Notes: generated by a model not told the origin, from the letters alone. Counted from the first letter of the stretch, positions 1-6,018 are shown. The stretch: DNA of 6,975 bases from Candidatus Syntropharchaeum sp. (GCA_016782355.1 JADHYP010000074.1:1-6975), one strand, 5' to 3'. Program-made: numbers and translations.

Positions 1-1
1 G

Positions 2-1699
2 AAAGTAGGGGAGCCGAATTATAGGGCGACAAAACCTCTTACTGTATTTTCAGATACTGTTGATGGTGGTGTATATTACGACGCCAGCGGAAGTTATCAA
101 TCCTACAATGGCAGCGGAAGTTATCCACCAACTACTTTCGATAACAGGCTTCCAGACGGTGCGACACCTGTGCGTGCTCGCTTATACCTCTACATGTGGG
201 GTAGAAAAGAAGACCCTGAGCACGCTAATTATTTCCTCGGAAAACTTCCTAATGTCGTCAATATGGAATTTATTGTTAGCGAAAATTCGCATTCAGTTGG
301 TAAATTTACGTCGCCGATAAGTAAAGAGTTTCCCGATGCAACTCGAAATAATTATACTTATGCGACTTATGCGTATGATATTCAACCTTCCATCCTCAAT
401 ACTATTGATGCAAATGATAGTTTGAAGGCGAGAGTATCATTTGACAACGGAACAGGAGTAGAGTTTTATGCTGTATCAGGAATGGGACTTTTTGTGGCTT
501 ATAAGGATTATAGCAATGGTTTATTAACGAAGTATTACATAGGGGAAGGTGGCGACATAATAATGGCAAGGAATAATATATATCCAACGGGCTTTGAATA
601 TGGTAATTGCACAAGTAATGTTAACTTTGATGATGTAGAAGACCCACAATTGGCGAATGCAACTTTGATAACTGTTTTATCAGAATATACCTTTCACACC
701 CCTATTGAACCATATCCTATTAATGGAGTACCTTTACCTTTATGTGATCTTCTTCGCTTTAATGGAAAGGACATGGAAGAACCACTATTTGAACCAAATG
801 GAGAGGTTCATTATTGGAAGTATCATACAGTAGGTGATATAGCTCTGAGGAGGAATGAACTCTGGGGGGAACGGGGGGATTATGTGGATGTGCAAGGTTC
901 AAACACTGCGGAGATACAGAGCAGAGGCAGTTATTTCTTCTTGACAAACGCATTTTTGAACGTGTCATACCCACCGGACCTCGAACCATGGTTGGAGAAA
1001 ACAAGTTTGCAGGCAACAGTAGGGAACCCGTATGATATACCCATTACTATAAACAATTGGGGAAAGAGTGATGCGAAAGATTTCAATGTCAGCATCTCTA
1101 TTGATGGAGAGCATGTAAAAGACGAAACAATTACGGAAATAAATGGGGTAGGGCTAGAAGGCAGTAGCAAAACTTTAAAAATTACAATGCCTCGTGCACC
1201 ACCTGTGGAATGTAGTATTAAGCACAATGTCACAGTTGTGGTGGACCCGGAGGAAAAAGTGAAGGAGTTAGTAAATAAATATGGTCGTGGTAAGCGTTGG
1301 GAAAGTAATGGAGAGGCGAATAACAATTGGACAGGGGAAGTAACAGTCGTGGTTGAATCAGGAGAACCCATACCGCCAAAGCATCCGGGTGGAGGAGGTG
1401 GAGGAACAGGCGGTGGCTGGGGCGAGGGAACAGGCACGGGCGAAGGTGCGGGTGAAGGAGAAGGGACTGGAACGGGAGGTGCTGGAGGAGAAGGAGCAGT
1501 GGGTGAAACAGGAGGCAAGGCGATTACAGGGTATTTGATGAAAGGTAGTGCAGTATCGGGCGAAGAGGGTGGAGGTGGTGGCAAAGGTGAGTTCTCGTTG
1601 GTTGCGTTGTTGCTGAGGCTTGTGATGTTAGCAGCGGCGGTTGTTCTCGTTTGTGCTGGTTATTTGATGGAGCGGAGGAGGCAAAATAACAAACTTTGA
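2..1699 (+). CDS. Surface protein, 5'-truncated: DUF3344-like region, CARDB-like domain, Gly-rich stalk, C-terminal membrane anchor
   Basis: The frame is open from base 2, so the start lies outside the window; the GTG at 170 is internal. About 565 codons are visible. The first ~320 residues resemble DUF3344: a GGVYY motif near base 65, then 'LPDG...VRARLYLYMWG', and later a 'YIGEGGD' motif like the 'Y.nEG' signature of that family. From about 968 ('PPDLEPW') to 1360 is a CARDB-like Ig-fold domain with 'INNWGKSDAKDF'. A Gly/Glu/Thr-rich linker (about 1385-1520) follows, then an 'ITGYLMKG' segment, a second Gly run, a hydrophobic helix (about 1592-1666) and a terminal ERRR stop-transfer cluster. 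The inferred product is an extracellular adhesive or envelope protein, tethered by its C-terminus and held off the membrane by the stalk. Its ligand cannot be read from the sequence. The TGA stop lies 3 nt before the next gene, suggesting cotranscription. Confidence 0.85.
   Translation, partial: KVGEPNYRATKPLTVFSDTVDGGVYYDASGSYQSYNGSGSYPPTTFDNRLPDGATPVRARLYLYMWGRKEDPEHANYFLGKLPNVVNMEFIVSENSHSVGKFTSPISKEFPDATRNNYTYATYAYDIQPSILNTIDANDSLKARVSFDNGTGVEFYAVSGMGLFVAYKDYSNGLLTKYYIGEGGDIIMARNNIYPTGFEYGNCTSNVNFDDVEDPQLANATLITVLSEYTFHTPIEPYPINGVPLPLCDLLRFNGKDMEEPLFEPNGEVHYWKYHTVGDIALRRNELWGERGDYVDVQGSNTAEIQSRGSYFFLTNAFLNVSYPPDLEPWLEKTSLQATVGNPYDIPITINNWGKSDAKDFNVSISIDGEHVKDETITEINGVGLEGSSKTLKITMPRAPPVECSIKHNVTVVVDPEEKVKELVNKYGRGKRWESNGEANNNWTGEVTVVVESGEPIPPKHPGGGGGGTGGGWGEGTGTGEGAGEGEGTGTGGAGGEGAVGETGGKAITGYLMKGSAVSGEEGGGGGKGEFSLVALLLRLVMLAAAVVLVCAGYLMERRRQNNKL
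85..125 (+). repeat. Short in-frame direct repeat (14 bp, two copies) in the surface-protein gene
   Basis: CAGCGGAAGTTATC occurs at 85-98 and again at 112-125. The 27-nt period keeps the frame and gives two 'SGSY' segments nine residues apart. It is a small internal duplication in the DUF3344-like region near the window's left edge. Confidence 0.7.
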
Positions 1700-1702
1700 A
1701 GC

Positions 1703-1987
1703 ATGGAGAGATGGAGCGATAAAAAATACGAAATTGTATGGACAGAACATGCATTGAACCGCTTACGCAAGCGAGGGTTTAAAAAGGTGGATGTACAGTG
1801 CGCAACTGATGGGCTGACTTTAGAGAGACGCATTGGGAATAAGAGATACGAAGTTATCGGTAGGGGACTGGGTGGCAGGTTTGTATTCATGGTGCTGGAC
1901 TGCATAACCGATAGGAAGTTTGAAATAGTATCTATTCGAGAAGCAAACAAATCAGAAAAGAAACTTTATATAAAGAAAGTAGAATAG
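1703..1987 (+). CDS. DUF4258/BrnT-like small protein, probable toxin of a type II TA pair
   Basis: This 94-residue basic protein has the DUF4258-style start 'EHALNRLRKRG' (residues 15-25), a predicted helix with a conserved His and Arg. The middle is beta-strand-rich ('YEVIGRGLGGRFVFMV'), and the end 'FEIVSIREANKSEKKLY' resembles BrnT endings such as 'isaR.atk.E..lY'. These families have a RelE-like fold and commonly act as ribonuclease toxins; the activity here is inferred. The ATG sits 3 nt after the upstream stop. The only strong GGAGG stretch lies about 21 nt upstream, so translation probably depends on coupling. The zinc-finger gene 11 nt downstream is the expected antitoxin. The alternative reading is a DUF4258 protein that is not a toxin. 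Confidence 0.75.
   Translation: MERWSDKKYEIVWTEHALNRLRKRGFKKVDVQCATDGLTLERRIGNKRYEVIGRGLGGRFVFMVLDCITDRKFEIVSIREANKSEKKLYIKKVE
1964..1975 (+). promoter_or_regulatory. Candidate internal TATA box for the zinc-finger gene
   Basis: CTTTATATAAAG is a perfect 12-bp palindrome inside the end of the DUF4258 gene, preceded by a purine-rich BRE-like GAAAAGAAA. Its centre is about 30 nt before the ATG at 1999, which predicts a very short leader. It would let the antitoxin be expressed separately from the toxin. No Shine-Dalgarno sequence is visible before 1999, which fits a leaderless or near-leaderless start. Chance occurrence in AT-rich coding DNA is possible. Confidence 0.4.
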
Positions 1988-1998
1988 AATTTATAGTT

Positions 1999-2283
1999 AT
2001 GTCATCGTTAAAAGAAGAAGATTGGGAAGTTGTGAAAGGAGAGTACAGAACTCCGGAGGTATGCCCCTGGTGTGGAGGGAAGATAGAGGAGAAATTGTTG
2101 GAAGTAAAGTTTTTAGAGGGTAAAGTGAGAATTTCAAAATTCCCAAAAATGGTTTGCAGTAAATGTGGGCGCTCATTCATGAACGATGAACAAGCAGCAT
2201 ATTACGAGAAGCTTCAGGAAGACCTTGTTCAAATTTATTCGATTGAATCACGGAGAAGTGAACTGCAAATGGTAGAGGCATGA
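1999..2283 (+). CDS. YgiT-type zinc-finger protein, probable antitoxin
   Basis: In this 94-residue protein two CxxC pairs, C22-x2-C25 ('CPWCGG') and C53-x2-C56 ('CSKCGRSF'), form a four-cysteine zinc knuckle separated by about 27 residues. That spacing is typical of YgiT/MqsA N-terminal domains. The zinc knuckle is followed by 'NDEQAAYYEKLQEDL', a helix like the one in short archaeal YgiT proteins. The DNA-binding HTH found in full-length MqsA is absent, so it probably neutralises its toxin by binding without being a classical Xre-type repressor. It lies 11 nt after the DUF4258 gene; this toxin-first pairing with a YgiT finger recurs among archaeal and bacterial TA loci (from memory). A possible internal promoter sits in the end of the preceding gene. 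Confidence 0.75.
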   Translation: MSSLKEEDWEVVKGEYRTPEVCPWCGGKIEEKLLEVKFLEGKVRISKFPKMVCSKCGRSFMNDEQAAYYEKLQEDLVQIYSIESRRSELQMVEA

Positions 2284-2291
2284 TAGTAGTG

Positions 2292-2311
2292 CAAAAGTGA
2301 AAAGTGAAAAA
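2292..2311. repeat. Short tandem AAAAGTG-type heptamers upstream of the promoter
   Basis: Two AAAAGTG units (2293-2299, 2300-2306) are followed by a near copy AAAAAGT (2307-2313 region) running into the TATA box. Such A-rich heptamers may be a regulatory array, or one of the simple intergenic repeats common in prokaryotes. Confidence 0.45.
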
Positions 2312-2322
2312 GTATTTAAATA
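2305..2322 (+). promoter_or_regulatory. Archaeal promoter (BRE + TATA) for the coiled-coil gene, leaderless geometry
   Basis: TATTTAAATA at 2313-2322 is preceded by purine-rich TGAAAAAG, matching a BRE/TATA arrangement. The TATA centre is about 25 nt before the ATG at 2343, so transcription should begin at or next to the start codon. No ribosome binding site is seen between them, which supports a leaderless mRNA. Confidence 0.7.
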
Positions 2323-2342
2323 CCAACGGGTAAATATCCTTC

Positions 2343-2786
2343 ATGGAAAAAATACCTGCATGGATAGAAAGGCTGCTTCTACCGAAGCTAAATGAGATTA
2401 CTGGTGAAATAAAGGCGCTGCATACACGCATAGATTCTGTGGAAAAGGAAGTCGTGGGGTTGAGGCGGGAGATGCTCACAAAGTTCGATGCGACGGATGC
2501 TAAGATAGAGAGCCTCAGAAATGAGACGAAGCGCGATTTCAATAGCCTTAGAAATGAGATGCTGTCGAAGTTCGAGTCGGTGGATGTTAAGTTCGAGTCG
2601 GCGGATACTAAAGTTGCGGCATTAGATGCTAAGGTTGAGAGTTTGAGAAATGAGATGCTGTCGAAGTTCGAGTCAGTGGATTCAAGGTTCGATTCTCTTG
2701 AAGCGAAGATTCCGGTCATGGAGAAGATAGCGGCGTTTGAAGTCAGACTTGCTGAGATTGAGAAGAAGTTAAGCGTGCATGCCTGA
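2343..2786 (+). CDS. Small coiled-coil protein of unknown function
   Basis: A 147-residue charged protein with no signal peptide or membrane segment. It opens with a short helix ('MEKIPAWIERLLLPKL') and continues as an almost unbroken coiled coil from about residue 16 to 143. LRxE starts recur at residues 40, 58, 69 and 101, with a related LEAK at 119. Two copies of 'LRNEMLSKFESVD' (69-81, 101-113) are identical. The product probably oligomerises and may be a scaffold or binding partner. No catalytic motif is visible and I do not recognise a function. It has its own promoter, and its last 8 bases overlap the next gene, suggesting translational coupling. Its repeated DNA may make its length variable. 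Confidence 0.8.
   Translation: MEKIPAWIERLLLPKLNEITGEIKALHTRIDSVEKEVVGLRREMLTKFDATDAKIESLRNETKRDFNSLRNEMLSKFESVDVKFESADTKVAALDAKVESLRNEMLSKFESVDSRFDSLEAKIPVMEKIAAFEVRLAEIEKKLSVHA
2551..2680 (+). repeat. Two near-identical 34-bp direct repeats in the coiled-coil gene
   Basis: The copies at 2551-2584 and 2647-2680 differ at a single base (G/A). The 96-nt period equals 32 codons, so loss or gain of a unit keeps the frame. Identity at synonymous sites indicates a recent duplication or ongoing homogenisation. Confidence 0.85.
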
Positions 2787-3003
2787 ATGCAATAGGTTTC
2801 CACCGGGATGGGATGAAAAGCGAGTGCAACGTGTTTTAGCGCATTATGAGAGCCAGACCGGGGCTGAAGCAGTCGCGGAAGACGAAGCTGCATACGAACA
2901 AGAAGGACAGACGATTATAGAAATCCCACAAGAATTAAAAGAGCTTGATAGCAGGTATCCAGTTGTCGTATCTCCTCCCGTTTGCATCAAACTTTTCTTT
3001 TAA
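2779..3003 (+). CDS. Small antitoxin-like protein with a replaced (chimeric) C-terminus
   Basis: A 74-residue protein whose first ~50 residues match, from memory, a widespread small family reading 'PPGWDE.RV.RVLAHYE.Q...EAVAEDEAA'. That family is often found beside toxin genes, and the acidic helical N-terminus fits an antitoxin. Family members normally end in something like 'IP.ELVP.VRELIA'. Here the match stops after 'IEIPQEL' (about residue 53), and the rest ('DSRYPVVVSPPVCIK') is the exact antisense of a surface-protein tail remnant. The gene has therefore probably lost its native end to a recombination or insertion. The expected toxin partner is missing downstream. The ATG overlaps the end of the coiled-coil gene by 8 nt. 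Whether the product still works is unknown. Confidence 0.65.
   Translation: MPECNRFPPGWDEKRVQRVLAHYESQTGAEAVAEDEAAYEQEGQTIIEIPQELKELDSRYPVVVSPPVCIKLFF
2935..2991 (-). pseudogene. Remnant C-terminal tail of a surface-protein gene
   Basis: Read on the minus strand, 2991 to 2935 encodes F-DANGRRYDNWIPAIKLF followed by TAA. The neighbouring intact gene ends in DANGKRYTDWIPAIRLFL, so 13 of the 16 residues from DANG to LF match, and the stop is in the equivalent place. DNA identity over the core is about 22 of 30 bases, with several changes at codon third positions. It therefore looks like a diverged coding fragment, not a fresh copy. Nothing upstream resembles the rest of the domain. It lies entirely inside the antitoxin-like gene on the other strand. 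Confidence 0.75.
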
Positions 3004-3016
3004 AAAGAAACCTTTA
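2993..3016. terminator. Possible bidirectional T-rich terminator between convergent genes
   Basis: The 13-nt gap between the converging stops contains a near-palindromic TTTCTTTT/AAAAGAAA (2994-3010), giving T-rich runs on both strands. Archaeal termination often needs only oligo-T. The stem would be AU-only and weak, so confidence is low. Confidence 0.3.
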
Positions 3017-5677
3017 CTAAAGAAACAACCGGATTGCCGGTATCCAGTCGGTATATCTTTTTCCATTTGCATCCGTAAATTCTGTGCAGTTTATCCATCC
3101 ATTTGTGGTTGGCAGTGCATCCGTATGATATATTTGGGGATATGAGCCGGTGTTAATGATGTAATGGTAAACCACGCCTTTTTTCAATGTCAAGGTCTTG
3201 TTAAAGGAGATATTGTGGTAATCGCCCGGGTAGCCATTCCAGTGAGCTTCTGCACAATCTCCCGTTGTTTCGTTCCATATCTTTGCGAATTCGGTATGCC
3301 CGCCTGTGCCTGAGCAGGGGTAAGTGTACATTCCGTTTACAGTAATATTCTGATTTACCGTTATCGTGCCATTATGCGTGCCGAAGATGCTTGGATAAGG
3401 ATTAGCAGACGAGCCGGTATCGAAGATCGCCCCCGCGCCATCGCACGGGATGCGTTCGTAATTCGACCACGGCTGCATCAGTGGAGCGTAGTCCTTATTT
3501 GTTCCACCGTCTATATCGTATGGTGTATCCCAGATCTCGGAACCGTCCACCTCTTCGGCATCCGGGTAGCTCTGCGTGTAATCACGCCAGTAGTTGCCCA
3601 TGTAGTTATCGAATAGTGAGCCAGTATCATTGTAATATCCAAGCGGCACAGTGCTGTTCCAGTAATTATCACCGCTATCGTAACACTGCGCTATATGATC
3701 CGAGAACTGGACGTTGTTATCTATAAACGTATTTCCGAATATGCAGTTCCAGAGACAGGGATGACTGGGAGTGTCGTAATCCATGTATATGCCGTAGTTA
3801 TCGTTGTATGCAATGGTGTTGTTGTATATCTTGCTGTAGTTACCGAAGCAGTATATACCATGCCCTTCATCACTACCGGGCATTGCAGCGGTGTTGTTCC
3901 GGATGACGTTGTCACGCACGACGCAGTGGTCCCCTATCAAATCAATGCCATACAGGTTTCCTATGACTGTGTTATTCGTTATACAGATGTATTCGCAGTC
4001 GGGATAGGGCATCAAGCTTGGAAAAACGTCTATGCCATATTTAGCATTCTCCTGCACGAGGTTGTTATCAATGTCCACGTGGCTGCAATTCCGGAGTCTT
4101 ATGCCCTTCAAATGGTTCTTTTCTACCGTACTGTCAGAGATTTTTCCATTCGTGATACTCTTGAAGAACACGCCACTTTCCGAGCAGTCATGGACCGTGC
4201 AGTTATTAATTACGAAAGGCACGTTCGTGTTCTGTATATCAATACCACGACCTTCGCAGTTCTCTATATCCAGGTCTTCAATGTAGTAGGTAGTGCCGTC
4301 TGTGGTGGCAAAGCCCTCGCTTACAAGGTTGTCAAAGTCGCTATTCGAGTTCACGACGATGACATTCCCCGCCTGTTTTTTCTTTTTCCCTTCGTTGTTA
4401 TACTCATTTGATTCGCTTACATCGCTGTTAGCGTCAGCAACGACCTTGAATTCGTGGCAACCCTTCGCAAGGTTCACCGTGAAGCTTACAGTTGTGCTCT
4501 CGCCTGCTGCCAATGGTCCAACACCCTCTTCCTTAGCGTAAGGGGTTCCATCGACCGCTAAACTCACATTGAACGCCACTCCTGTACCTTCACCGCCCTC
4601 ATTTTTTATCGTTGCAGTTATCATATAATCCTTGCCCGGTCTCATCATTGCCGGGAGTTCGATGTCTTCTTTGGTGACTGTAAGGTCAGGTCCAGTAGGT
4701 CCCGCCACCATGAGCACTGAAGCGAAAGCACGCTCATAGTAAGGCGCAGGGTCATAGAACTCCAGGAGATTGCTGCTCTGGTTTAAATAACTGGTTGATA
4801 TATTGTTCCATCTGAGTAAGACCTCATTCCAACCCCCGGCATGACTCTCTGTAATGTCGGGTTCGCCGATGTCGTTGTCGTTGAGCTTCGTATCTGCATT
4901 GATTACATAAGGCCAGCCCAACGTCCATAGTTTCACTTTCGCTGGAGTGCTTACGTGCATGCCGTCGAAGTAGATGGAAGCATAGAAGTGGTCGTCAGGA
5001 CCATCACAATAACTACCCACTTCCAGATACGGCGCTCCTTCATTGACCCAGTATGTCATCTCCGGCATGCTCGAATTCTCATACACAACCAGAAGAGCGA
5101 TGAGATATATCCTGCCGTCCCAGCAGGTGCATGAATCACAACAACTGTTTCTAACGGTTATCGTGTTGCTTCCGGGAGTTATGTATGGCGTTGCGTTGAA
5201 ACTGACAAACTGGACACCGCAGCCAACAATATAGTCGTGTACATCACCGGACGGGACATTAGGTGGCACGTTGCCAGGCGACCAGTTGAGTGCGTCGCAT
5301 CTGTCACTCTGATAGCTTGCACATGGTGCTACGGGGCACGGGTCGCATGCTTGATACGTGGTAGTAGTATAAGAACTGGTGGCATTAACAATGGTTATGT
5401 CGAACTTTCCGCCTTTACTCGGACTGCCCTCCCATATACCGGTGTAAATCCTCGCAATTTTTATCCCCTCAGGCACGTTGTCAAATGTCCTCGTCATTGA
5501 GTTGAATTGCGCCCACCCCTGCTGTTCGAGGTAAACGCCGCCGTTGATTGTGCCATAGAATTTAGTTTCCGAGGGGCATCCGGCGCCGGGATTGCCCGGC
5601 GCACTGACCGGCATACATAAAAGCAAACACGCAAACACGGCTATTGTTACAACAACCACCATACTTACCTTTTTCAT
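3017..5677 (-). CDS. Large secreted surface protein: signal peptide, DUF3344, CARDB, NosD-type beta-helix, C-terminal beta domain
   Basis: This 886-residue protein starts with a Sec signal (KK then a hydrophobic core to about residue 22, probable cleavage near VSA 24-26). Residues about 37-325 are DUF3344-like, with 'INGGVYL' and 'MTYWVNEGAPYL'. They include a cysteine-rich stretch (C111, C114, C119, C127, C153, C179, C180, C183, C185). A CARDB domain ('PDLTVTKEDIELP' to 'SESNEYNNEG') covers 329-430. Parallel beta-helix repeats with NN/DN ladders (N538, N568, N590, N619, N649) fill about 438-665. They end in the NosD-like closing segment 'GNYWRDY...DTPYDIDGG'. A beta-rich domain covers about 745-886. 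More than fifteen N-x-S/T sites suggest glycosylation. No C-terminal anchor is visible, so it may be released or held by other partners. TAG is followed directly by TAA. GAGGCGAT 9 nt before the ATG is a good ribosome site. Confidence 0.9.
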   Translation of the reverse strand: MKKVSMVVVVTIAVFACLLLCMPVSAPGNPGAGCPSETKFYGTINGGVYLEQQGWAQFNSMTRTFDNVPEGIKIARIYTGIWEGSPSKGGKFDITIVNATSSYTTTTYQACDPCPVAPCASYQSDRCDALNWSPGNVPPNVPSGDVHDYIVGCGVQFVSFNATPYITPGSNTITVRNSCCDSCTCWDGRIYLIALLVVYENSSMPEMTYWVNEGAPYLEVGSYCDGPDDHFYASIYFDGMHVSTPAKVKLWTLGWPYVINADTKLNDNDIGEPDITESHAGGWNEVLLRWNNISTSYLNQSSNLLEFYDPAPYYERAFASVLMVAGPTGPDLTVTKEDIELPAMMRPGKDYMITATIKNEGGEGTGVAFNVSLAVDGTPYAKEEGVGPLAAGESTTVSFTVNLAKGCHEFKVVADANSDVSESNEYNNEGKKKKQAGNVIVVNSNSDFDNLVSEGFATTDGTTYYIEDLDIENCEGRGIDIQNTNVPFVINNCTVHDCSESGVFFKSITNGKISDSTVEKNHLKGIRLRNCSHVDIDNNLVQENAKYGIDVFPSLMPYPDCEYICITNNTVIGNLYGIDLIGDHCVVRDNVIRNNTAAMPGSDEGHGIYCFGNYSKIYNNTIAYNDNYGIYMDYDTPSHPCLWNCIFGNTFIDNNVQFSDHIAQCYDSGDNYWNSTVPLGYYNDTGSLFDNYMGNYWRDYTQSYPDAEEVDGSEIWDTPYDIDGGTNKDYAPLMQPWSNYERIPCDGAGAIFDTGSSANPYPSIFGTHNGTITVNQNITVNGMYTYPCSGTGGHTEFAKIWNETTGDCAEAHWNGYPGDYHNISFNKTLTLKKGVVYHYIINTGSYPQIYHTDALPTTNGWINCTEFTDANGKRYTDWIPAIRLFL
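3036..3061. repeat. Direct repeat copy 1 (26-bp exact match to 6680-6705)
   Basis: It lies in the tail of the large surface-protein gene and encodes the 'KRYTDWIPAI' region. The identity with 6680-6705 is uninterrupted over 26 bases and continues with scattered mismatches on both sides, because the two genes are paralogous here. Confidence 0.85.
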
Positions 5678-5686
5678 ATTCTATAT

Positions 5687-5692
5687 CGCCTC
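5687..5692 (-). promoter_or_regulatory. Ribosome binding site of the large surface-protein gene
   Basis: On the minus strand GAGGCG, extended to GAGGCGAT, differs by one base from the anti-SD complement GAGGTGAT. It is 9 nt from the ATG and fixes 5677 as the start, so this transcript has a leader, unlike several neighbours. Confidence 0.6.
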
Positions 5693-5775
5693 TTTTTATT
5701 TCTTACGTCCCTTTATTTCAAATATTTTCGCCTTTTTATAATATTAATTATTACCTATTTTCTTGTTTTAACCAG

Positions 5776-5792
5776 TATATAAACTTTTCTAT
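5776..5792 (-). promoter_or_regulatory. Promoter (BRE + TATA) of the large surface-protein gene
   Basis: The minus strand reads ATAGAAAAG-TTTATATA (TATA box at 5783-5776), a strong archaeal BRE/TATA match. The predicted start of transcription near 5753 gives a leader of about 75 nt. A weaker A/T-rich candidate at about 5743-5733 (ATTATAAAAA) would give a leader of about 35 nt. Confidence 0.55.
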
Positions 5793-5879
5793 TTTTTCTC
5801 GTGTTTTTTCGTTTTTCCCCCTCTTTGACTTTGCCTTCGGAGAGTTGGCTGCAAACGACTTTTATCGTGCAGAAGGTTA

Positions 5880-5887
5880 TTTATATA
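5880..5887 (+). promoter_or_regulatory. TATA box upstream of the truncated antitoxin ORF and RelB/RelE operon
   Basis: TTTATATA is centred about 28 nt before the ATG at 5912, predicting a leaderless or near-leaderless transcript. It diverges from the surface-protein promoter about 95 bp away; the two share the 234-bp AT-rich intergenic region. Confidence 0.6.
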
Positions 5888-5911
5888 GGCACTGCCAATT
5901 TATTAGCGGTG

Positions 5912-5989
5912 ATGGAAATGGCGGAGATAAAAGTTGTAATACCAGAAGATTTGAAGTTAGAGGTCGAAAAAGTTTCCGAAATAGAGTAA
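5912..5989 (+). pseudogene. Truncated antitoxin-like ORF (25 codons), VapB-type N-terminal fragment
   Basis: The product reads MEMAEIKVVIPEDLKLEVE then KVSEIE and stops. Archaeal VapB-like antitoxins commonly begin this way, with a beta-strand 'IKVVIPEDL' and a helix, then continue with a tryptophan-led helix ('EIEWS..') and about 40 more residues (from memory). Here TAA follows SEIE, with another stop two codons on, and no continuation is recognisable in the other frames. It is probably a deletion remnant, although its TATA box at 5880 is intact and well placed. It may survive as a short leader ORF for the downstream TA operon. Starts at GTG 5909, ATG 5912 or ATG 5918 are all possible. Confidence 0.5.
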
Positions 5990-6018
5990 GTATAGAAGTT
6001 GGGAAACATAAAGAGGAA

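Noticed and set aside
931..1584. Proline-rich 217-residue open frame on the minus strand
   Set aside because: It is the antisense of the Gly-rich linker (GGN read as NCC) and the CARDB region of the real gene; there is no promoter or ribosome site.
2177..2893. 238-residue open frame opposite the coiled-coil gene
   Set aside because: Its serine/phenylalanine-rich repeats simply mirror the coiled-coil repeats on the other strand, and it spans three real genes.
3014..3019. TAG stop of the large surface gene as a possible pyrrolysine codon
   Set aside because: TAG is followed immediately by in-frame TAA and the protein already ends at the position its paralogue does, so readthrough would add one residue only.
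3695..4411. 238-residue open frame opposite the beta-helix region
   Set aside because: It is the antisense of a well-supported secreted protein, with no recognisable domain and no translation signals.
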